Positions 22,014 through 23,894 of a stretch of DNA of 23,894 nt are shown in pieces. Location: IMG/VR virus record IMGVR_UViG_3300047551_000749, positions 1 to 23,894 of that record. The stretch is one strand, 5' to 3'. A program made the translations under genes and the position numbers. The notes under the pieces are model-generated. The model had not been told where the DNA came from and did no database searches. It was given only the letters and a program-made list of their open reading frames with translations. The stretch is from a virus. How positions within the stretch are numbered: the first letter of the stretch is position 1; the number at the start of each line of letters is the position of its first letter.

Positions 22014-23382
22014 GGATCATCTCTCCTACTGCTTGCGTGACTTTCTCCACCACGCTATTCCACGGAGCGATCATGTTTTCTCTTGGAAAAATTCTTACGC
22101 TTGGATACCAAACACTACGGTCGCCCCGGACGTTGCCCCAGTACCAAAGCTTGTTCGCATCCATCAGCATCACTGGAGCACCCAGCGCACCGGCTAGATG
22201 AACCGTTGAACTACTAATGGCTACGATCACATCACACAACTTGCAAAGCGCAGCCAAACCTTCAAAGTCAGTATGTAAATTTACCGAAGAGGTCTGGATG
22301 TTTACGCCATTCTTCTGATTAAAATAATCAACCGCCTTCTTGTCGCTGCCGTACTGCAAGTTAATGAGGTTCACATCAAGATTCATTACCGGCAGTAGTT
22401 GACCAAGGTCGATGCTTTTGTGAGGCCCGATCTTGGGGGCTACGCTCACCCACGACAAACCCACCGTCAGCTTGTTCGGATCAAGGTTAAGTTCCTTACG
22501 GTACTTCTCCACCAGCTCTGGGTCAGCCTTTAGATACTCCCGAGCGGCGTAGTACTCAATGTCATCTAGGCTCTTGATAAACGATCTGCCAATGCTTGCA
22601 AACGGAATCTGCGAGGTATGCAAATCAGATTTAACTTGATCAATGCTCGACATGAAATTGATATCGGGCATCGACCGGCTAAACAAAGAGATCAGCCTTG
22701 GGTCAACCATCGCCGTTACATAGTCCGCACGCTTGCGAATCGACGGCAGAAGCGACCCATAGATGATCATGTCACCGATGCCCTGCTCGCCCCACACAAG
22801 CACGGACTTGTGCTCACTTTCAAGCGACCATTGCGGTTTCTGCGTTACAAGGCGACGACTCTTGAATCTGTTGCTGCCCCATCGTTTCTCGTACAGAGGC
22901 CAACCCGTTTCAAAGTCGTTTTGCTGAAGCGAGAGCAGCCCCAATATCCACCCGGCATTGTCATCGTTCGGTGAAAGTTCGTTGGCTTTTAAGAAGTCCT
23001 GCTTCGCCAAATCCCACCGCCGCATCTCCCAATGTGAGGCTCCACGCTGAATGTATGCTTGAGGATAGTCGGGTTTTAACTTCAACGCCTCTGTAAAATC
23101 CTTAACAGCTTCGTCGTATTTTTGCTGCTCGCCCTTGGTGATCCCGCGATTAATAAGATCATCCGCTGTAAGTTTCCCACGCTTTTCAGCCGCGTCGTAA
23201 TACTTCTCAGACTCTGCAAAGTCTTTCTCAATCTGAAGCAGTCGCGCCTTGGCACGGTACGCAGTAATGTCCTTGGGATTCAGCGCAATCGCGTAGTTGC
23301 AAAGATCCATGGCTTCGGCGTATTTGCCCGCCTGAAACTTGGCTTCGATTTGCTGAATCGCACGTTGGTGTTTGGTAATCAT
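21973..23382 (-). CDS. TPR protein fused to GT9-like glycosyltransferase domain
   Basis: 469 residues. ATG 23382 is chosen because it overlaps the upstream TGA (ATGA); ATG 23406 is in frame but lacks a ribosome site. Residues 1-165 hold about four tetratricopeptide repeats (for example YDEAVKDFTEALKLKPDYPQ). The C-terminal domain has GEQGIGD (198-204) and HLAGALGAP (395-403), motifs typical of TPR-linked heptosyltransferase-like (GT9/GT-B) proteins, plus GLSWVSVAPKIGPHKSI. It would transfer a sugar, perhaps to a host surface glycan or a virion protein; the acceptor is unknown. Such proteins occur in bacteria and environmental phages, so host origin is plausible. It forms a pair with the upstream DxD glycosyltransferase. 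Confidence 0.82.
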   Translation of the reverse strand: MITKHQRAIQQIEAKFQAGKYAEAMDLCNYAIALNPKDITAYRAKARLLQIEKDFAESEKYYDAAEKRGKLTADDLINRGITKGEQQKYDEAVKDFTEALKLKPDYPQAYIQRGASHWEMRRWDLAKQDFLKANELSPNDDNAGWILGLLSLQQNDFETGWPLYEKRWGSNRFKSRRLVTQKPQWSLESEHKSVLVWGEQGIGDMIIYGSLLPSIRKRADYVTAMVDPRLISLFSRSMPDINFMSSIDQVKSDLHTSQIPFASIGRSFIKSLDDIEYYAAREYLKADPELVEKYRKELNLDPNKLTVGLSWVSVAPKIGPHKSIDLGQLLPVMNLDVNLINLQYGSDKKAVDYFNQKNGVNIQTSSVNLHTDFEGLAALCKLCDVIVAISSSTVHLAGALGAPVMLMDANKLWYWGNVRGDRSVWYPSVRIFPRENMIAPWNSVVEKVTQAVGEMIRDRQSKPSGVVEE

Positions 23383-23894
23383 ATTGTTGATGCCACCGCC
23401 ATCCATTCACGACCGTAGTCCACATCGCACCAGTCCTTAAACCAAGGACCTCCGCGTGTGAAATGCACTGCGATGGGATCTGGCTCGTCCTTGCGGGTGT
23501 ACCACCCTTCTAGATAGTTGTATGCGATCGGAAGATCACCGATCAGCGAGTCGTCGAGCCATTCAAACCTGTGAAGATACATCCCCGTGGCAATGTTTAC
23601 CACCTCTGGCGTCAGTTTCTTAACTGCTTCATGCTCACAGTTGATGAACATAAAACTCGACCAGTTCTTGCGAGGGTATTGATGCTGCGCCTTGTTATCC
23701 ATCTTGACCGTTTCGGTCGGCCTGTAGTCGTGCTTTACAAGCATGCACGCTTTTGTCCGGTCGGCGTAGCCAAGCAGTCCCGCGATGTCCCGCCGGAAAA
23801 GAAAATCGCAGTCGCAAAACACGGCCCAGCCGGTATACCCCGCGAGGTATGGAGTCAGAAACCGCGTGAAGCTGAACTCCGTAGACGAGAGCGG
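23379..23894 (-). CDS. DxD glycosyltransferase, 5' end beyond the window
   Basis: The leftward frame is open to the window edge, giving the C-terminal 171 residues. It includes STEFSFTRFLTPYL, FCDCDFLFRRDIAGLL with a DxD-type metal site, VKHDYRPTETVKMD, YPRKNWSSFMFINCEH and LHRFEWLDDSLIGDLP. This order is familiar from GT-A fold glycosyltransferases (GT8-like) found in bacterial polysaccharide loci and in environmental phages. It would use a nucleotide sugar donor with a divalent metal ion. GTG 23822 is an internal valine and not the start, because similarity-type sequence continues upstream. The TGA overlaps the TPR-glycosyltransferase start, so the two are translated together and may act in one glycan modification. 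Confidence 0.8.
   Translation of the reverse strand, partial: PLSSTEFSFTRFLTPYLAGYTGWAVFCDCDFLFRRDIAGLLGYADRTKACMLVKHDYRPTETVKMDNKAQHQYPRKNWSSFMFINCEHEAVKKLTPEVVNIATGMYLHRFEWLDDSLIGDLPIAYNYLEGWYTRKDEPDPIAVHFTRGGPWFKDWCDVDYGREWMAVASTI

Overview
The window is a piece of a tailed-phage genome (Caudoviricetes), cut at both ends. It is densely packed, with no gene-free stretch longer than about 105 bases, many 1-8 base stop/start overlaps, and long blocks of co-directional genes. An SU10-type adaptor, a nozzle/DNA-stabilisation-type protein and a run of large helical or repetitive virion proteins suggest a short-tailed (podovirus-like) particle. The host cannot be named from the sequence. A Gram-negative host is an inference from the glycosyltransferases and from TonB-box-like motifs in one virion protein. 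I saw no integrase, tRNA, CRISPR array, insertion sequence, terminase, capsid gene or DNA polymerase here.

Layout: (1) 1-13651, rightward: the virion module (adaptor, three-module beta-rich appendage protein with a GGTGATT-type hinge, nozzle-like protein, small conserved protein, 998-aa repetitive protein, and three large putative ejection or internal proteins). It ends with a 71-aa Cys protein, an HTH-metallophosphoesterase and a 64-aa Cys protein. (2) 18315-13587, leftward: DNA metabolism (small coiled-coil protein, Sak4-like AAA ATPase, DUF669 protein, Cas4-like Fe-S nuclease, small acidic protein, SF2 DEAH helicase, DUF6511-like zinc protein). (3) 18421-21378, rightward: a two-HTH regulator, a RusA resolvase and a PrimPol-helicase. 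Blocks 2 and 3 diverge from a 105-bp control region. (4) 23894-21457, leftward: a DxD glycosyltransferase, a TPR-glycosyltransferase, a small protein and a DUF3310 protein, ending at an intrinsic terminator at 21377-21414.

Working together: the regulator probably sets the balance between the two divergent early operons. PrimPol-helicase and DEAH helicase would start and drive replication. Sak4-like ATPase, DUF669 protein, Cas4-like nuclease and RusA form a plausible recombination set that anneals, trims and resolves DNA. The glycosyltransferases are accessory genes that may modify host surface or virion glycans.

Most notable observations: a virion protein carrying six TonB-box-like motifs (four of them EEVVVTGSK/R type) within a duplicated 112-residue unit; two probable overprinted gene pairs (helicase/DUF6511-like and DUF3310/basic 63-aa protein); a Cys/His module with matching spacing in a nuclease C-terminus and in a free-standing 64-aa protein; and a large nested hairpin between the DUF669 and nuclease genes.
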